Shown: positions 37,988-48,636 of the stretch, in pieces | Layout of the letters: each line of letters opens with the position of its first letter | How positions within the stretch are numbered: position 1 is the stretch's first letter | Assembly (NCBI RefSeq): GCF_900215655.1 | Contig: NZ_OBEN01000001.1 | Coordinates: 248,001-312,000 of the forward strand | Source: Hydrogenobacter hydrogenophilus | Lineage (GTDB): Bacteria; Aquificota; Aquificia; Aquificales; Aquificaceae | Length of the DNA stretch: 64,000 nt | Direction: 5' to 3' | Position numbers and translations under genes: made by a program | Notes under the pieces: generated by a model | What the model was told of the DNA's origin: nothing | Database searches by the model: none | What the model saw: only the letters and a program-made list of their open reading frames with translations

Positions 37988-38767
37988 CTAAATCTTCTTT
38001 ATATCTGGTGGCAGTTCCCTCGGAGGCAGTCCTGTATATTCCACATCTTTCTCCTCGTCAAGCCTTTTAGAAAAAGGTTTTTCTGTGGTTAGCTCTTCGT
38101 AAACATGCGCTACAAGCCCTGGAACTCTACCTATTATGAAGAAGCCTTTCCCCAACCTCCAATCAAACCCCATCTCTGATGCAACTGCAGCTATGGCTCC
38201 GTCTACGTTAAGAACAAGTTTTTTGCCTTTCTGTTTTGCTATTTCTTCTTCTACCGCCTGAGCAAATTCGCAGTGCTTTCCATAAAATTCCAAAGCCTTT
38301 GCAATATCCATAAGCCTTTTGGTTCTTGGATCAAAGTCCTTATAATACCTGTGTCCATACCCCGGTATGGGTTTTCTTGCAGAAAGATATTCGCTGACTA
38401 TGTCCTCAACACCTTTTCCACTTGCTACACCTTCCTGCATAAACTTCATGGCATCCTCTAAGGCACCACCGTGAGCAGAACCAAAAGCCAATATACCTGC
38501 CGCCACTCCCACATTCAAAGAATTACCACCAGACGCTACCGCTCTTGCGGCTATGGCAGAAGGTGGAGCAATACCGTGGTCTATCACAGAAACAAGCATG
38601 GCTTCCATCATCCTGCTTTCCCTTTCTGTTGGAAGCTCACCTTTTAGTATGAGATAAACAGCTTGCGCAAAAGAAAGATTGCCTACCAGATCAAGCAGTC
38701 TGTAGCCTCTTATGTAAGTTTCGTGTCCCAAATGCTGAGTTATAGCGGTTCTCCACATACCCATCAA
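37988..38767 (-). CDS. ccl: Citryl-CoA lyase (citrate synthase-like)
   Basis: 259 residues, shorter than citrate synthase (about 370-430). The citrate-synthase active site is present: the His in FGSAHGGALEDAM, PIPGYGHRYYKDFDPR with the second His, and the acidic residue in LNVDGAIAAVASEMG. In Hydrogenobacter, citrate is cleaved in the reductive TCA cycle in two steps, by citryl-CoA synthetase and this small lyase, giving acetyl-CoA and oxaloacetate; size and sequence type match. A small citrate-synthase homologue of another function is the alternative. It overlaps the PpiD-like gene by 4 nt. Synthetase genes are not in the window. Confidence 0.85.
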   Translation of the reverse strand: MMGMWRTAITQHLGHETYIRGYRLLDLVGNLSFAQAVYLILKGELPTERESRMMEAMLVSVIDHGIAPPSAIAARAVASGGNSLNVGVAAGILAFGSAHGGALEDAMKFMQEGVASGKGVEDIVSEYLSARKPIPGYGHRYYKDFDPRTKRLMDIAKALEFYGKHCEFAQAVEEEIAKQKGKKLVLNVDGAIAAVASEMGFDWRLGKGFFIIGRVPGLVAHVYEELTTEKPFSKRLDEEKDVEYTGLPPRELPPDIKKI

Positions 38768-40098
38768 ACTCCTCCTTTTATTACTTCTTCGTTTACCTTT
38801 ATTTTACTCTTCTTCATAAGATGCTCTATGAGATAATTTACCATGGTGTCTGACTTCATGTTTAATATGTCCTGCGTTAATTTCTTTGCTTCATCTTCCT
38901 TCATGATTTTTTTCTTTCTATCCGTTATTAAAAAAACACCATAACCTTGTGCCAAATCGTAGGGACCAAATACCTTCTCTTTTGATAGCAAAAAGCGCAC
39001 TATCTCATCTTGCTTTATCTTTGCTATGCTCATAATTTGGTTTGCGGGTGTGTCGTTAAAAGCTATGTACTTGGTGCTAACCTCTTTACCTTCTGAGAGC
39101 AACTTATATACTTCTTGCGCCTTTTCTTTCACCGCTGATAACTTCTTGCGCTCTATTAGTATAGACTTTATCTGGTCCTTTACCTCATCAAAGCTTTTCA
39201 CACCGGGAGGCTCAATCTTGTAAAGGTATATGAGTACATACTCATCTCCTGACTTAGAAACAGAAATGCGGTCTTTTTCACTTAACCTTGGAACCTCAGA
39301 ATTTATAACTTCAGGCAATTTGCTTTGATCATTGGGAAGTACATACTCAGTGTAGCCTTGAGGTATCTTACCTTCCTTTATAGACTTGTAGAGCTCTTCT
39401 ATTCTTCCCTTATCCTTTTCCTTCCAAACTCTTATTATCTTGGTTTCTGGCTTTCTAAAAAGCTCCTTATTTTTCTCGTAAAAACTTAATACCTCCTCTT
39501 GTGTTGGGTTGTAAGAAAGCTCCACATCAGAAGGTGTGAGTATGTAAAGTCTACCAGATAGTAAGGTGGACTGAACTGCCAAATTAACTTCTTTTTCTTT
39601 ATCAGAAATGTAGACGCCGTTGGAGACCAACACGAGTAGCTTTTGTATCGTTAACATTCTCCTTATGTAATCTTCATACTCTTCCGGAACGAGTCCAAGC
39701 CTTGATAGCAGTTCTTTATACTTAGAGGCACTAAAGCTACCTCCTTCTTGAAAGGTTGTGTCGCTTTTTATGACACTGATGACCTCTTCATCTGAAGCAG
39801 AATAACCTAAGGACTTAGCCTTTTGATAAAGAAGTTCTTGTGTGATAAGGTTATCAATTACCTGCTTTTTTATAATCTCCTCAAGTTCTTTGTTCTGTAT
39901 GTTGGAGAACCTTAAAAGCTCCCTTCGGTACTCTCTTAAAGTTATACAGCTACCGTTTACCTCCGCTACACACTTTTTGCCTACAGAAGTGATGTCTCTG
40001 ATACTTCCAGTAAAAAAAAGCCAAAGAAAGAAAGCTCCTGATGCTAAGACAACTATTAGTACTGCTAAGGTTTTGTGTTTTTGGATTAAAGCGTACAT
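38764..40098 (-). CDS. PpiD/SurA-like periplasmic chaperone
   Basis: 444 residues. A single N-terminal membrane anchor (about 11-31, AVLIVVLASGAFFLWLFF) leaves the rest periplasmic. The SurA_N-like chaperone region (AEVNGSCITLREYRRELLRF, IDNLITQELLYQKAKSLG) is clear. The later part (about 225-400) is parvulin-like in layout (KSFDEVKDQIKSIL, VFGPYDLAQGYGVFLI), but no full parvulin active site is recognised. It probably assists folding of exported proteins. It begins 4 nt after rpsQ, so it extends the ribosomal-protein operon. Confidence 0.8.
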   Translation of the reverse strand: MYALIQKHKTLAVLIVVLASGAFFLWLFFTGSIRDITSVGKKCVAEVNGSCITLREYRRELLRFSNIQNKELEEIIKKQVIDNLITQELLYQKAKSLGYSASDEEVISVIKSDTTFQEGGSFSASKYKELLSRLGLVPEEYEDYIRRMLTIQKLLVLVSNGVYISDKEKEVNLAVQSTLLSGRLYILTPSDVELSYNPTQEEVLSFYEKNKELFRKPETKIIRVWKEKDKGRIEELYKSIKEGKIPQGYTEYVLPNDQSKLPEVINSEVPRLSEKDRISVSKSGDEYVLIYLYKIEPPGVKSFDEVKDQIKSILIERKKLSAVKEKAQEVYKLLSEGKEVSTKYIAFNDTPANQIMSIAKIKQDEIVRFLLSKEKVFGPYDLAQGYGVFLITDRKKKIMKEDEAKKLTQDILNMKSDTMVNYLIEHLMKKSKIKVNEEVIKGGV

Positions 40099-40102
40099 AA
40101 TC

Positions 40103-40369
40103 TTAGCTTAGGTTTTCCTCGGGCGATCTGGCTCTTTGAAGTATCTTCACCACTACCCATCGTTTTGTCTTGGACAGAGGTCTTGTTTCCCTTATAAGCA
40201 CCACATCTCCCACCCTACACTCGTTGTTAGGATCATGTGCGTGGTACTTTTTGCTCTTTATTATGTGCTTTTTGTATAGAGGGTGGGGCACTTTTCTGTC
40301 TACTCTTACTACTACCGTTTTTTGCATCTTATCGCTAACAACCACACCCACAAACTCTTTTCTGCTCAT
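40103..40369 (-). CDS. rpsQ: 30S ribosomal protein S17
   Basis: 88 residues, close to the usual length. [20 protein letters not shown] and the [21 protein letters not shown] core are typical of this 16S rRNA-binding OB-fold protein. The stop-start junction with rpmC shares one base. In most bacteria rplN follows here; instead a PpiD-like gene does, so the S10 cluster is broken after S17. Confidence 0.97.
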   Translation of the reverse strand: MSRKEFVGVVVSDKMQKTVVVRVDRKVPHPLYKKHIIKSKKYHAHDPNNECRVGDVVLIRETRPLSKTKRWVVVKILQRARSPEENLS

Positions 40370-40569
40370 CAGTCTTCACCTCTCAACTCCTTTTCTCTTA
40401 TTATGGTAAGCACTCTGGCTAACTCCCTTTTTGTATTTCTTATAGCCATTATGTTGGGCAAACCTTCCACCTTTTTCTTGAACCTGAGTCTTAAAAGTTC
40501 TCTCCTTAGCTCATCTTCCTTTTTTCTGAGGTCTTGTAGGCTCAACTTTCTGAGTTCCTGTGCCTTCAT
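40369..40569 (-). CDS. rpmC: 50S ribosomal protein L29
   Basis: 66 residues, two-helix protein near the exit tunnel. [30 protein letters not shown] and [17 protein letters not shown] are typical. Overlaps rplP by 4 nt and rpsQ by 1 nt. Confidence 0.97.
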   Translation of the reverse strand: MKAQELRKLSLQDLRKKEDELRRELLRLRFKKKVEGLPNIMAIRNTKRELARVLTIIREKELRGED

Positions 40570-40991
40570 ACTGTTATACCTCCAGCTTTCACGAGCCTTA
40601 CTTTTATGGGTAGTTTGGCAGAAACCAACTTATAAGCTTCTTCAGCAACGCTTTCGGGCACACCAGAAAACTCAAAGAGTATCCTTCCGGGCTTTACTAC
40701 CGCTACAAAACCTTCTGGATCACCCTTTCCACCACCCATCCTTACCTCGTTGGGCTTTCTGGTATAAGGCTTATCCGGAAATATATTTATCCACACTTTA
40801 GCTCCTTTCCTTAGGGCACGCACAAGGGCTATTCTGGCAGCTTCTATTTGCCTCTGAGTTAACCAATGAGATTCTAAAGCCTGTATGCCATACTCACCAA
40901 AAGCCAGCTTGTTTCCTCTAAAAGCTTTGCCTTTTAGTGTTCCTCTCTGAGATTTCCTGAATTTGGTCTTTTTTGGAGCCAAGAAAGACAT
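40566..40991 (-). CDS. rplP: 50S ribosomal protein L16
   Basis: 141 residues, usual length. L16 helps place A-site tRNA near the peptidyl transferase centre. [40 protein letters not shown] and [26 protein letters not shown] are typical. It lies 3 nt after rpsC. Confidence 0.98.
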   Translation of the reverse strand: MSFLAPKKTKFRKSQRGTLKGKAFRGNKLAFGEYGIQALESHWLTQRQIEAARIALVRALRKGAKVWINIFPDKPYTRKPNEVRMGGGKGDPEGFVAVVKPGRILFEFSGVPESVAEEAYKLVSAKLPIKVRLVKAGGITV

Positions 40992-40994
40992 CCT

Positions 40995-41690
40995 TTATAC
41001 CTCCTTTTCTGCTTTCTTAAGGTCCTCTTCTATCTTCTTTATGATCTCTTCTTTACCACCTTTTAGTATGTCGCCTTTGTATATCCAAACCTTGACACCC
41101 AAAACGCCGTACTTGGTCTGAGCAACCGCAAAACCGTAATCTATATCCGCTCTGAGAGTTTGCAAAGGCATCCTTCCTACCAGAAACCATTCTGCTCTTG
41201 CCAGTTCTGCACCACCTATCCTACCTTTTACCTGAACTTTTACGCCTTTTGCACCTGCTTTGAAGGCGTTGTCTATAGCTCTTTTCATGGCTCTTCTGTG
41301 GGATACACGCCTCTCTATCTGAAGGGCTATTTCCTCCGCTACAAGCTGAGCATCAAGCTCTGGCACTCTTACTTCGTCAACGGTTATGGTTATATCTTTC
41401 CCCACCGCTATACTTTCTATGTCTTTCTTTAGCTGTTCTACTTCCGCTCCCTTCCTTCCTATTATGATACCTGGTCTTGCAGCAAATATCCTGACTTTTA
41501 CCTTTTCTGCAGCTCTTTCTATGACCACTTTGGAAACTCCAGCGGAAGCGTATCTTTTCTTTATGTAATCCTTTATCTTTATATCTTCGTGGAGAAGTTT
41601 TGTGTAGTCCCTTTTACCAGCAAACCACTTGGAGTTCCACTCTTTTATTACACCTATCCTGAAACCTATGGGATGCGTCTTCTGACCCAT
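40995..41690 (-). CDS. rpsC: 30S ribosomal protein S3
   Basis: 231 residues. [22 protein letters not shown] opens the protein; the KH domain has [23 protein letters not shown]-like text ([13 protein letters not shown]). [19 protein letters not shown] and [13 protein letters not shown] belong to the C-terminal domain. It lines the mRNA entry channel with S4 and S5. Abuts rplV directly. Confidence 0.98.
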   Translation of the reverse strand: MGQKTHPIGFRIGVIKEWNSKWFAGKRDYTKLLHEDIKIKDYIKKRYASAGVSKVVIERAAEKVKVRIFAARPGIIIGRKGAEVEQLKKDIESIAVGKDITITVDEVRVPELDAQLVAEEIALQIERRVSHRRAMKRAIDNAFKAGAKGVKVQVKGRIGGAELARAEWFLVGRMPLQTLRADIDYGFAVAQTKYGVLGVKVWIYKGDILKGGKEEIIKKIEEDLKKAEKEV

Positions 41691-42032
41691 TTACTGCTCC
41701 TCCTTTTTCTCTTCTAACACTATTGTTATGTGAGATGTCCTTTTCCTGAGCATGGTCGCTCTTCCGTGTGCTCTTGGCATCCACTTTTTGTACATGGGAC
41801 CCTCATCCGCTACCGCCTTCTTTATGTAAACCTTTTCTATATCAAGCCCGTGCTGTTCTGCGTTGGCTAAAGCACTTTTTAGCACACCTTCAACGATTCT
41901 TGCACTTTTCTTTGGTATCACTTTCAGCTGATAAAGAGCACTTCCAGCATTTTGTCCTTGTATTACTCTTAAAACTTGTCTCACCTTTGTTGGTGAAATC
42001 CTCGCATACCTTAAAACCGCTCTGACTTCCAT
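41691..42032 (-). CDS. rplV: 50S ribosomal protein L22
   Basis: 113 residues, usual length. RYARISPTKVRQVLRVIQG and the tunnel-loop tip HGRATMLRKRTSHITIVL are typical; the extended loop reaches the exit tunnel where macrolides act. Begins 10 nt after rpsS. Confidence 0.98.
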   Translation of the reverse strand: MEVRAVLRYARISPTKVRQVLRVIQGQNAGSALYQLKVIPKKSARIVEGVLKSALANAEQHGLDIEKVYIKKAVADEGPMYKKWMPRAHGRATMLRKRTSHITIVLEEKKEEQ

Positions 42033-42042
42033 GTCCCTTACC

Positions 42043-42498
42043 TCACTTCTTTTTAGCTACTTTTGCAGATTTTTCTGGATGGCCCTTAAAAGTTCTTGTG
42101 GGTGCAAACTCACCCAGCTTGTGTCCTACCATATCTGAAGTTATATAAACGGGTACAAAGGTCTTTCCGTTATGCACCGCTATGGTGTGTCCCACAAATT
42201 CGGGAATTATGGTGGTGTCTCTGCTGTAGGTTCTTACTACCTTTCTATCTCCCGTTTGGTTCATAAGCCTGATCCTCTTCCACAGCTTTGGGTCCACCCA
42301 AGCCTTTTTGTTTACCAAAAGTCTGTACTCTTCCCAAACTTTCTTGTACTTTTCAAGGGCTTTTTGGAACAAGCTTTCTGTGTGTTGTACTTTTCTCACT
42401 TTTTTGTATATCCTTTGAGTCTTCTTGTAAAGTTTTAGAAACTGTTCTGGGTCTTCTATTAGCCTGTTTCTTTTGTTCCAAGCACCTCTGAAGCTCAT
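42043..42498 (-). CDS. rpsS: 30S ribosomal protein S19 with a long N-terminal extension
   Basis: 151 residues from the ATG at 42498, which overlaps the rplB stop by 4 nt and has AAGGAGG about nine nt upstream; the frame runs further upstream within rplB, but that is not needed. The S19 core (about 67-151) is normal: [51 protein letters not shown]. The first 66 residues replace the usual ten (MPRSLKKGPF-type) with a basic, Lys/Tyr/Glu-rich, probably helical segment (for example [15 protein letters not shown]). E. coli S19 is 92 residues. S19 lies in the 30S head near the A site and S13. Confidence 0.93.
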   Translation of the reverse strand: MSFRGAWNKRNRLIEDPEQFLKLYKKTQRIYKKVRKVQHTESLFQKALEKYKKVWEEYRLLVNKKAWVDPKLWKRIRLMNQTGDRKVVRTYSRDTTIIPEFVGHTIAVHNGKTFVPVYITSDMVGHKLGEFAPTRTFKGHPEKSAKVAKKK

Positions 42499-43361
42499 TG
42501 CTGGACTCCTCCTTTCCTTCTGGAGAGTATAAACTTGTCTGAGTATTTTTTGCCTCTTCTGGTCTTGTATCCTTTGGTCTTCCAACCCCAAGGAGACTCG
42601 GGGTGCTTACCCTTGGTTTTTCCTTCACCACCACCGTGAGGATGGTCTACGGGGTTCATAGCGGTACCTCTCGTGTGAGGTCTCCAACCGAGCCACCTGT
42701 AGCGTCCAGCCTTTCCATACTTTATAAGCTCGTGTTCTGCAAGTCCTACTCTGCCAATAGTTGCCATGCATCTTTGGTGCACTAACCTAATCTCTCCTGA
42801 GGGTAGCCTAAGCTGTACATAATCATTTACTTTACCAAGGACCTGTGCTGACATGCCTGCGGCTCTTGCCAGCTGACCTCCCTTCCCCGGGTGTAGTTCC
42901 ACATTGTGCACTACAGTACCTACAGGTATGTACTTGAGAGGCATAGCATTGCCTGTCTTTATCTCTGGGAGCTCTTTGCCTTTCTCCGCATCTTCATAAG
43001 ATATAGACATTACCGTACTACCCACCTCAAGACCTTCTGGCCACAGTATGTACCTCTTCTCACCGTCAGCGTAGTGAAGGAGAGCTATTCTTGCAGACCT
43101 GAAGGGATCGTACTCTATGGCAACTACTTTTGCAGGCACTAAGCTTTTGTCCCTCTTGAAGTCTATTAACCTGTACCTTTTTTTGTGTCCTCCTCCTCTT
43201 GAGCGTGAGGTTATTTTACCTTGCTGACGGGATCTTCCCTTTGCTCTGTGCCAATGAACTAAAAGAGCCTTTTCTGGCTCTTTTTTTGTTATCTCTTTAA
43301 AGTCATAAAGAACCGCATGTCTCTGACCGTTGGTAACTGGTTTTAACTTTCTCACACCCAT
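42495..43361 (-). CDS. rplB: 50S ribosomal protein L2
   Basis: 288 residues, slightly longer than the usual 273-277. L2 is needed for subunit joining and peptidyl transfer. GRNNxG is replaced by [20 protein letters not shown] in the N-terminal zone; [25 protein letters not shown] and the functional loop [19 protein letters not shown] (His included) are intact. Overlaps rpsS by 4 nt. Confidence 0.98.
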   Translation of the reverse strand: MGVRKLKPVTNGQRHAVLYDFKEITKKEPEKALLVHWHRAKGRSRQQGKITSRSRGGGHKKRYRLIDFKRDKSLVPAKVVAIEYDPFRSARIALLHYADGEKRYILWPEGLEVGSTVMSISYEDAEKGKELPEIKTGNAMPLKYIPVGTVVHNVELHPGKGGQLARAAGMSAQVLGKVNDYVQLRLPSGEIRLVHQRCMATIGRVGLAEHELIKYGKAGRYRWLGWRPHTRGTAMNPVDHPHGGGEGKTKGKHPESPWGWKTKGYKTRRGKKYSDKFILSRRKGGVQQ

Positions 43362-43371
43362 AGGTTTAACC

Positions 43372-43668
43372 TCACAAATTTAGTAAGTCTATCTCCTTAT
43401 CAGGAGGAATGGTAATTATGGCTTTTTTGTAAGAGCGCGTGTAGCCATATTTTCTGAATTTACCTAACACCCTCTTCTTTTTAGGCTTTACTATTATGGT
43501 ATTTACCTTCAGTACAGGTACTTTAAATAGCTGTTCTACCGCATATTTTATTTCATGCTTGGTGGCGTCAAGGGCAACTTCAAAGGTGTATTTTTTGTGA
43601 TCCTCCATTAACCTATTGCTCTTTTCCGTTATGATGGGTCTTATTATTATTTCCTCGGGCTTTCTCAT
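43372..43668 (-). CDS. rplW: 50S ribosomal protein L23
   Basis: 98 residues from the ATG at 43668, which overlaps rplD as ATGA; an in-frame start at 43731 would add 21 residues inside rplD and is rejected. [24 protein letters not shown] and [30 protein letters not shown] are typical. L23 is the docking site for trigger factor, also encoded in this window, and for SRP. Confidence 0.97.
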   Translation of the reverse strand: MRKPEEIIIRPIITEKSNRLMEDHKKYTFEVALDATKHEIKYAVEQLFKVPVLKVNTIIVKPKKKRVLGKFRKYGYTRSYKKAIITIPPDKEIDLLNL

Positions 43669-44264
43669 GCGGATAACCTCTCGTATATTTTCTCTATGGC
43701 TTCTTTGTGAAGAGCCAGCACATCTGCCCAAAGTATATCATAAACATTCAAACCTTCCACGGGAAGCACTCTTACTGTCTGAAGATTTCTGAAAGATTTC
43801 ATCACTACTTGATCCTTTTCTGGAATAACTATAAGAACCTTTGAGTCTTTTATTCCCATATTTTGTAAAAACTCAAGAGCTTTCTTTGTCTTAGGTACCT
43901 CTCCCATGTTAATGCTGTCAAATATAAGCAGTTTGCCCTCTTGTGCCTTTGAGGATAGTGCCATTTTTAGTCCTAACTTCCTGACCTTCTTAGGTAAGTT
44001 GTAATAATAATCTGTAGGTTTAGGACCATGAGCTATACCACCGCCTACAAATATGTTAGCACCTCTATCTCCATGCCTTGCATTTCCTGTACCTTTTTGT
44101 GGTAGTAGTTTTCTTCCACTGTAAGAGACTTCACCTCTGGTTTTTGTGCTGTGAGTTCCCTGTCTTCTTGATGCGAGTTGCCACTTTACCACTTCCCAGA
44201 GTACATGCCTGTTTACCTCAACATTAAAAATGTCATCTCTTAATTCCACATCTCCCACTTTCAT
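43665..44264 (-). CDS. rplD: 50S ribosomal protein L4
   Basis: 199 residues, typical length. [29 protein letters not shown] is the tunnel-loop region, and [27 protein letters not shown] follows. In E. coli L4 also represses its own S10 operon; no such leader is evident here because rpsJ is preceded directly by tuf. Overlaps rplC and rplW by 4 nt each. Confidence 0.97.
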   Translation of the reverse strand: MKVGDVELRDDIFNVEVNRHVLWEVVKWQLASRRQGTHSTKTRGEVSYSGRKLLPQKGTGNARHGDRGANIFVGGGIAHGPKPTDYYYNLPKKVRKLGLKMALSSKAQEGKLLIFDSINMGEVPKTKKALEFLQNMGIKDSKVLIVIPEKDQVVMKSFRNLQTVRVLPVEGLNVYDILWADVLALHKEAIEKIYERLSA

Positions 44265-44968
44265 GCCTGTGCTCCTTTTACGAGATTTTCCGTTAGGTGC
44301 TTTAGCCTGTTAAGTTTAAGTTTTTGGGACTTTCTGTAGGATATACTGCTTTTCTCTATAATCACACGACCACCCGTAGGACCGGGTACAGAACCTCTCA
44401 CCAGAAGAAGGTTCTTTTCAGGTATTACATCAACTACAAAAAGGGACTGTACCCTCACTTTCTGAGCGCCATAGTGTCCTGCCATCCTTTTGCCTTTCCA
44501 TACCCTTCCGGGGTCTGACCTGTTTCCTATAGAACCCACTGCCCTGTGATATCTATGACCGTGAGATGCTGGAAAACCACCAAAATCCCATCTCTTCATA
44601 GTTCCAGTAAAACCTCTTCCTTTACTGATGCCTATTACATCTACCAATTCACCAGGAGAAAAAACATCTGCAACGCCAATTTCCTGCCCTATCTGATAAC
44701 CTTCTACTGAATCTACTCTGAACTCTTTGAGCACCCTCAGAAGCTTTACACCAGCCTTTTGTAGATGGCCTATCTCTGGCTTAGTCAGATGTTTTTCCTT
44801 TGCGGAAAAGGCACCCAGTTGAAGGGCTGAATATCCTTCCCTTTCTGGAGTTCTTATGGCAACTACCACATGAGGTGGCACCTCTATCACAGTAACGGGC
44901 AGTGTGGTTCCGTCTTTGAGAAATACCCTTGTCATACCTAACTTTTTTCCTATCAAACCTATAGCCAT
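44261..44968 (-). CDS. rplC: 50S ribosomal protein L3
   Basis: 235 residues, a little longer than E. coli L3 (209). [18 protein letters not shown] opens the protein, and [19 protein letters not shown]-type text with [23 protein letters not shown] forms the loop reaching the peptidyl transferase centre. It lies 5 nt after rpsJ. Confidence 0.97.
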   Translation of the reverse strand: MAIGLIGKKLGMTRVFLKDGTTLPVTVIEVPPHVVVAIRTPEREGYSALQLGAFSAKEKHLTKPEIGHLQKAGVKLLRVLKEFRVDSVEGYQIGQEIGVADVFSPGELVDVIGISKGRGFTGTMKRWDFGGFPASHGHRYHRAVGSIGNRSDPGRVWKGKRMAGHYGAQKVRVQSLFVVDVIPEKNLLLVRGSVPGPTGGRVIIEKSSISYRKSQKLKLNRLKHLTENLVKGAQA

Positions 44969-44973
44969 GATGA

Positions 44974-45285
44974 TCAGCTCCTCATCTTTAGTTCTACATC
45001 TACACCGGCAGGTAAGTTTATACTCATGAGAGATTCTACTGTTTGAGGAGTTATCCTCGTTATGTCTATTATCCTTCTGTGTTCCCTTATTTCAAAGTGT
45101 TCTCTTGATTGGTCAAATTTGTGTGGAGAGCGAAGCACTACCCACCTTTTCTTCAATGTAGGAAGGGGTATAGGACCTTTGGCTATACCACCTGTTCTCT
45201 TAACTGTATCTATGATCTGCTTGACCGACTGATCGAGAAGCCTGTAATCGTAAGACCTTAGCTTTATTCGTATTAGCTCCTCCAT
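44974..45285 (-). CDS. rpsJ: 30S ribosomal protein S10 (NusE)
   Basis: 103 residues from the ATG at 45285, preferred over an in-frame start at 45300 inside tuf. GAGAGGTG lies upstream, and this same ribosome-site sequence also follows the second tuf. [29 protein letters not shown] and [36 protein letters not shown]-type text ([14 protein letters not shown]) are typical. It also acts in transcription antitermination with NusB/NusG. Confidence 0.98.
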   Translation of the reverse strand: MEELIRIKLRSYDYRLLDQSVKQIIDTVKRTGGIAKGPIPLPTLKKRWVVLRSPHKFDQSREHFEIREHRRIIDITRITPQTVESLMSINLPAGVDVELKMRS

Positions 45286-46526
45286 TTTTTCACCTCTCAA
45301 TCAAGGATTTGGGTGACCACACCAGCACCCACAGTCCTTCCTCCTTCCCTTATGGCAAACCTAAGTCCCTCTTCCATCGCCACAGGTTGTATGAGTTCTA
45401 CCTCAAGTTCCACGTTGTCCCCAGGCATCACCATCTCTTGTCCTTCTGGCAACTTCACTACTGTCCCTGTCACGTCCGCTGTCCTAAAGTAAAACTGTGG
45501 CCTGTAGTTCACAAAGAAGGGTGTGTGCCTTCCTCCTTCTTCTTTGCTAAGTACATACACCTGTGCCCTAAAGCGTTTGTGGGGTTTTACAGTGCCCGGC
45601 TTTGCCAACACCTGTCCCCTCTCCACATCGTCCTTGCCTACTCCCCTAAGCAGTACTCCCACATTGTCCCCAGGTAGTGCTTCGTCCAGTATCTTCCTGA
45701 ACATCTCTATGGATGTTGCTACTGTCCTTATGGGTTCTTCTCTTAATCCTACTATCTCTACTTCATCTCCAGGCCTTAATACCCCCCTCTCTACTCTGCC
45801 TGTCACTACTGTACCACGACCTGATATGGTAAACACATCCTCTATGGGCATGAGGAAGGGTTTGTCTATTTCCCTCACTGGTGTGGGTATGTACTCGTCC
45901 ATGGCGTTTAGTAGCTCTACTATGGAGTTGCACCACTTGTCTGGTTTGCCTCCGTCAAGCTCCTGCAGTGCTCCCAAAGCTGAACCCCTTATGACTGGCA
46001 CTTCGTCTCCGGGAAACTCATACTTGGAAAGGAGCTCCCTCACTTCAAGCTCTACAAGGTCTAATAGCTCTGGGTCATCTACCATATCGCACTTGTTCAT
46101 AAACACCACTATGTAAGGGACATTCACCTGCCTTGCAAGTAGCACATGTTCCCTCGTCTGGGGCATGGGTCCGTCCGCTGCGGAAACTACCAAAATAGCA
46201 CCGTCCATCTGTGCTGCACCCGTTATCATGTTTTTGATGTAGTCAGCGTGTCCCGGACAGTCCACGTGAGCGTAGTGTCTTTTGGGTGTTTCGTACTCCA
46301 CATGGGTGATGTTTATGGTTATACCCCTTTCTTTTTCTTCTGGTGCTTTGTCTATCTCTTCGTATCTTGTGCATCTGGCTTTGCCTCCTGGCATAATGCC
46401 AGCTGCAAGCACGCAGGTTATGGCAGATGTGAGGGTAGACTTACCGTGGTCTACGTGCCCTATCGTCCCAACATTGACGTGCTCTTTTTCTCTTATAAAC
46501 TTCTCCTTTGCCATCGTATTACCTCC
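45282..46526. repeat. tuf repeat, copy 1 (1,245 bp)
   Basis: The tuf gene with its ribosome site and the 3' spacer is identical to 62068-63312 at all but one base (45772 G versus 62558 C, plus-strand). Identity stops at the start codon of the following gene (rpsJ here, rpmG there) and right after the upstream ACCTCC. Confidence 0.95.
45297..46514 (-). CDS. tuf: Elongation factor Tu, copy 1
   Basis: 405 residues. GTPase that delivers aminoacyl-tRNA. GHVDHGKS at 19-26, the switch II region DCPGHADY, and NKCD are intact; domains 2 and 3 follow, ending in [14 protein letters not shown]. Residue 248 is Pro here ([12 protein letters not shown]). GGAGGTAATACG gives a good ribosome site. It follows fusA and precedes rpsJ, the classic str-S10 junction. 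The second copy is at 62083-63300. Confidence 0.99.
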   Translation of the reverse strand: MAKEKFIREKEHVNVGTIGHVDHGKSTLTSAITCVLAAGIMPGGKARCTRYEEIDKAPEEKERGITINITHVEYETPKRHYAHVDCPGHADYIKNMITGAAQMDGAILVVSAADGPMPQTREHVLLARQVNVPYIVVFMNKCDMVDDPELLDLVELEVRELLSKYEFPGDEVPVIRGSALGALQELDGGKPDKWCNSIVELLNAMDEYIPTPVREIDKPFLMPIEDVFTISGRGTVVTGRVERGVLRPGDEVEIVGLREEPIRTVATSIEMFRKILDEALPGDNVGVLLRGVGKDDVERGQVLAKPGTVKPHKRFRAQVYVLSKEEGGRHTPFFVNYRPQFYFRTADVTGTVVKLPEGQEMVMPGDNVELEVELIQPVAMEEGLRFAIREGGRTVGAGVVTQILD

Positions 46527-46535
46527 GCATATTCG

Positions 46536-48623
46536 TTAAGTTTTAGCTCCTGCCATACGTTCCCCTATGATCTGTTCCGCTATGCTCTGGGGAACTTCAT
46601 CGTAATGAGAAAATTTCATTATAAAAGTTCCTCTTCCCTGTGTCAAGCTCCTCAGTGTAGTAGCGTATCCAAACATCTCTGCTAAAGGCACTAAGGCTTT
46701 AACTACTGTTATCACACCTTTATTTTCCATTCCCATTATCTTCCCTCTTCTGGAATTAAGGTCCCCTATGACATCTCCCACATAATCTTCAGGAGTTTCC
46801 ACTTCCACCTCCATTATAGGCTCAAGAAGGACAGGATTTGCCTTCTTAACCGCTTCTTTAAAGGCTATAGAACCAGCTATCTTGAAAGCCATCTCCGAAG
46901 AGTCCACCTCGTGATAAGATCCATCAAAAAGTCTCACTTTGATATCCACAACGGGATAACCTGCCAGCACGCCACTTTGCATTGCTTCTCTAATACCTTG
47001 TTCCACAGCAGGAATAAACTCTTTAGGTATTATACCGCCTACTATAGCATTCTCAAATACAAAACCCTGACCCCTTTCTAAGGGTTCTATTTCTATCACC
47101 ACATGTCCGTACTGTCCTCTTCCACCTGTCTGTCTTATGAACTTGCCTTCTGCTTGGGCAGGTTTTTTGATGGTTTCTTTGTATGCCACTTGGGGTTTAC
47201 CCACATTCACCTCTATGCCGTACTCCCTTTTCATCCTGTCTACCATGATCTCAAGGTGTAGTTCTCCCATACCGTGTATTAGAGTTTGACCCGTCTCTGG
47301 GTCAGCGCTTGCCTTAAAGGTGGGGTCCTCTTTCATGTACTTGTTGAGCACCTGTGATAACTTCTCTTGATCTTTTTTTGTCTTTGGTTCTATCGCCATA
47401 GAAATGACAGGCTCAGGAAACTCAAGTTTCTCAAGAAGTATGGGGAACTTTTCGTCGCAGAGGGTGTCTCCAGTTGTAGCATCCAAACCTACCGCCGCAA
47501 CTATTTCACCTGCAGCAGCTTCCTGCACATCTTCTCTGGAGTTAGCATGCATCAAAAGCAATCTTCCTATCCTCTCTTTTTTGTCTTTTGTGGCGTTGTA
47601 AACATAAGAGCCTGCGGATACCTTTCCAGAAAAAACCCTAAAGTAGGTAAGCTGTCCTGCGTACGGATCACTCATCACCTTAAACACATAAGCACAGAAA
47701 GGCTCTTCGTCAAAAGGCTTCCTCTCTTCTTCCTCTGAAGTTTTGGGGTTTATACCTTTCACAGGTGGTACATCAAGGGGAGAGGGAAGATAATCTATTA
47801 CCGCATCCAAAAGGGGTTGAACGCCTTTATTTTTAAAGGCAGAACCGCAAAGTACAGGCACTAACTTTCTGTTTATGGTAGCAGTCCTTAAAACTCTTTT
47901 GAGGTCCTGGGTGGGCACCTCTTCCCCCTCTAAGTACCTCATCATGAGTTCATCGTCATTTTCTACTATAGCTTCCACCATCTTGGCTCTCCACTCTTGA
48001 GCCTTTTCTAAGTATTCGGAGGGAATATCAACCACCTCGTACTTAGCACCCAGCGTTTCCTCAAGCCATATGATGGCTTTCATGTTCATAAGGTCTATAA
48101 CACCCTTAAACTGATCTTCCGCACCTACAGGTATTTGAACTGCAACGGGCTTTATACTGAGCTTTTTCTCTATCTCGTTAAAGACTCTGTAAAAGTCCGC
48201 ACCCAGCCTGTCCAATTTGTTTATAAAGGCAATCCTTGGAACTCCGAATCTGTCTGCCCACCTCCAATTGGCTTCTGACTGAGGCTGTACACCTTCCACT
48301 GCTGAAAAGATAAAGATGATGCCGTCAAGAACCTTCATAGACCTTACTACTTCAACGGAAAAGTCCACGTGCCCCGGTGTGTCTATTATGTTTATTTGGT
48401 GATCCTTCCAATAGCATGCGGTAGTTGCTGCAGTTATGGTAATACCCCTCTCCTTTTCTTGAGGCATCCAGTCCATAGTAGCAGCACCTTCGTGCACTTC
48501 TCCTATCTTGTAGGTTTTTCCTGTGTAATAAAGTATCCTTTCGGTAGTTGTAGTCTTCCCAGCATCTATGTGAGCCACTATCCCTATATTCCTGAGTCTT
48601 TCTATGGGTACTGTCCTAGGCAT
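46536..48623 (-). CDS. fusA: Elongation factor G
   Basis: 695 residues, usual length. Translocation GTPase. [22 protein letters not shown] (P-loop AHIDAGKTT), [12 protein letters not shown] and [10 protein letters not shown] make up the G domain; [14 protein letters not shown] lies in domain IV and [27 protein letters not shown]-type C-terminal text ([11 protein letters not shown]) in domain V. It lies between rpsG and tuf. Confidence 0.98.
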   Translation of the reverse strand: MPRTVPIERLRNIGIVAHIDAGKTTTTERILYYTGKTYKIGEVHEGAATMDWMPQEKERGITITAATTACYWKDHQINIIDTPGHVDFSVEVVRSMKVLDGIIFIFSAVEGVQPQSEANWRWADRFGVPRIAFINKLDRLGADFYRVFNEIEKKLSIKPVAVQIPVGAEDQFKGVIDLMNMKAIIWLEETLGAKYEVVDIPSEYLEKAQEWRAKMVEAIVENDDELMMRYLEGEEVPTQDLKRVLRTATINRKLVPVLCGSAFKNKGVQPLLDAVIDYLPSPLDVPPVKGINPKTSEEEERKPFDEEPFCAYVFKVMSDPYAGQLTYFRVFSGKVSAGSYVYNATKDKKERIGRLLLMHANSREDVQEAAAGEIVAAVGLDATTGDTLCDEKFPILLEKLEFPEPVISMAIEPKTKKDQEKLSQVLNKYMKEDPTFKASADPETGQTLIHGMGELHLEIMVDRMKREYGIEVNVGKPQVAYKETIKKPAQAEGKFIRQTGGRGQYGHVVIEIEPLERGQGFVFENAIVGGIIPKEFIPAVEQGIREAMQSGVLAGYPVVDIKVRLFDGSYHEVDSSEMAFKIAGSIAFKEAVKKANPVLLEPIMEVEVETPEDYVGDVIGDLNSRRGKIMGMENKGVITVVKALVPLAEMFGYATTLRSLTQGRGTFIMKFSHYDEVPQSIAEQIIGERMAGAKT

Positions 48624-48636
48624 CTCTTATCCTCCT

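Noticed and set aside
42499-42591. Even longer S19 start inside rplB
   Set aside because: The ATG at 42498 has a proper Shine-Dalgarno and a 4-nt overlap with rplB; the longer frame has neither.
44974-45300. L4-controlled S10 leader upstream of rpsJ
   Set aside because: tuf ends within the start region of rpsJ, leaving no room for a regulatory leader.
45309-46685. Long plus-strand reading frames opposite tuf and fusA
   Set aside because: They are frame shadows: the same ones appear opposite the second tuf, have no ribosome sites, and their products are Ser/Tyr/Cys-rich with no family likeness.
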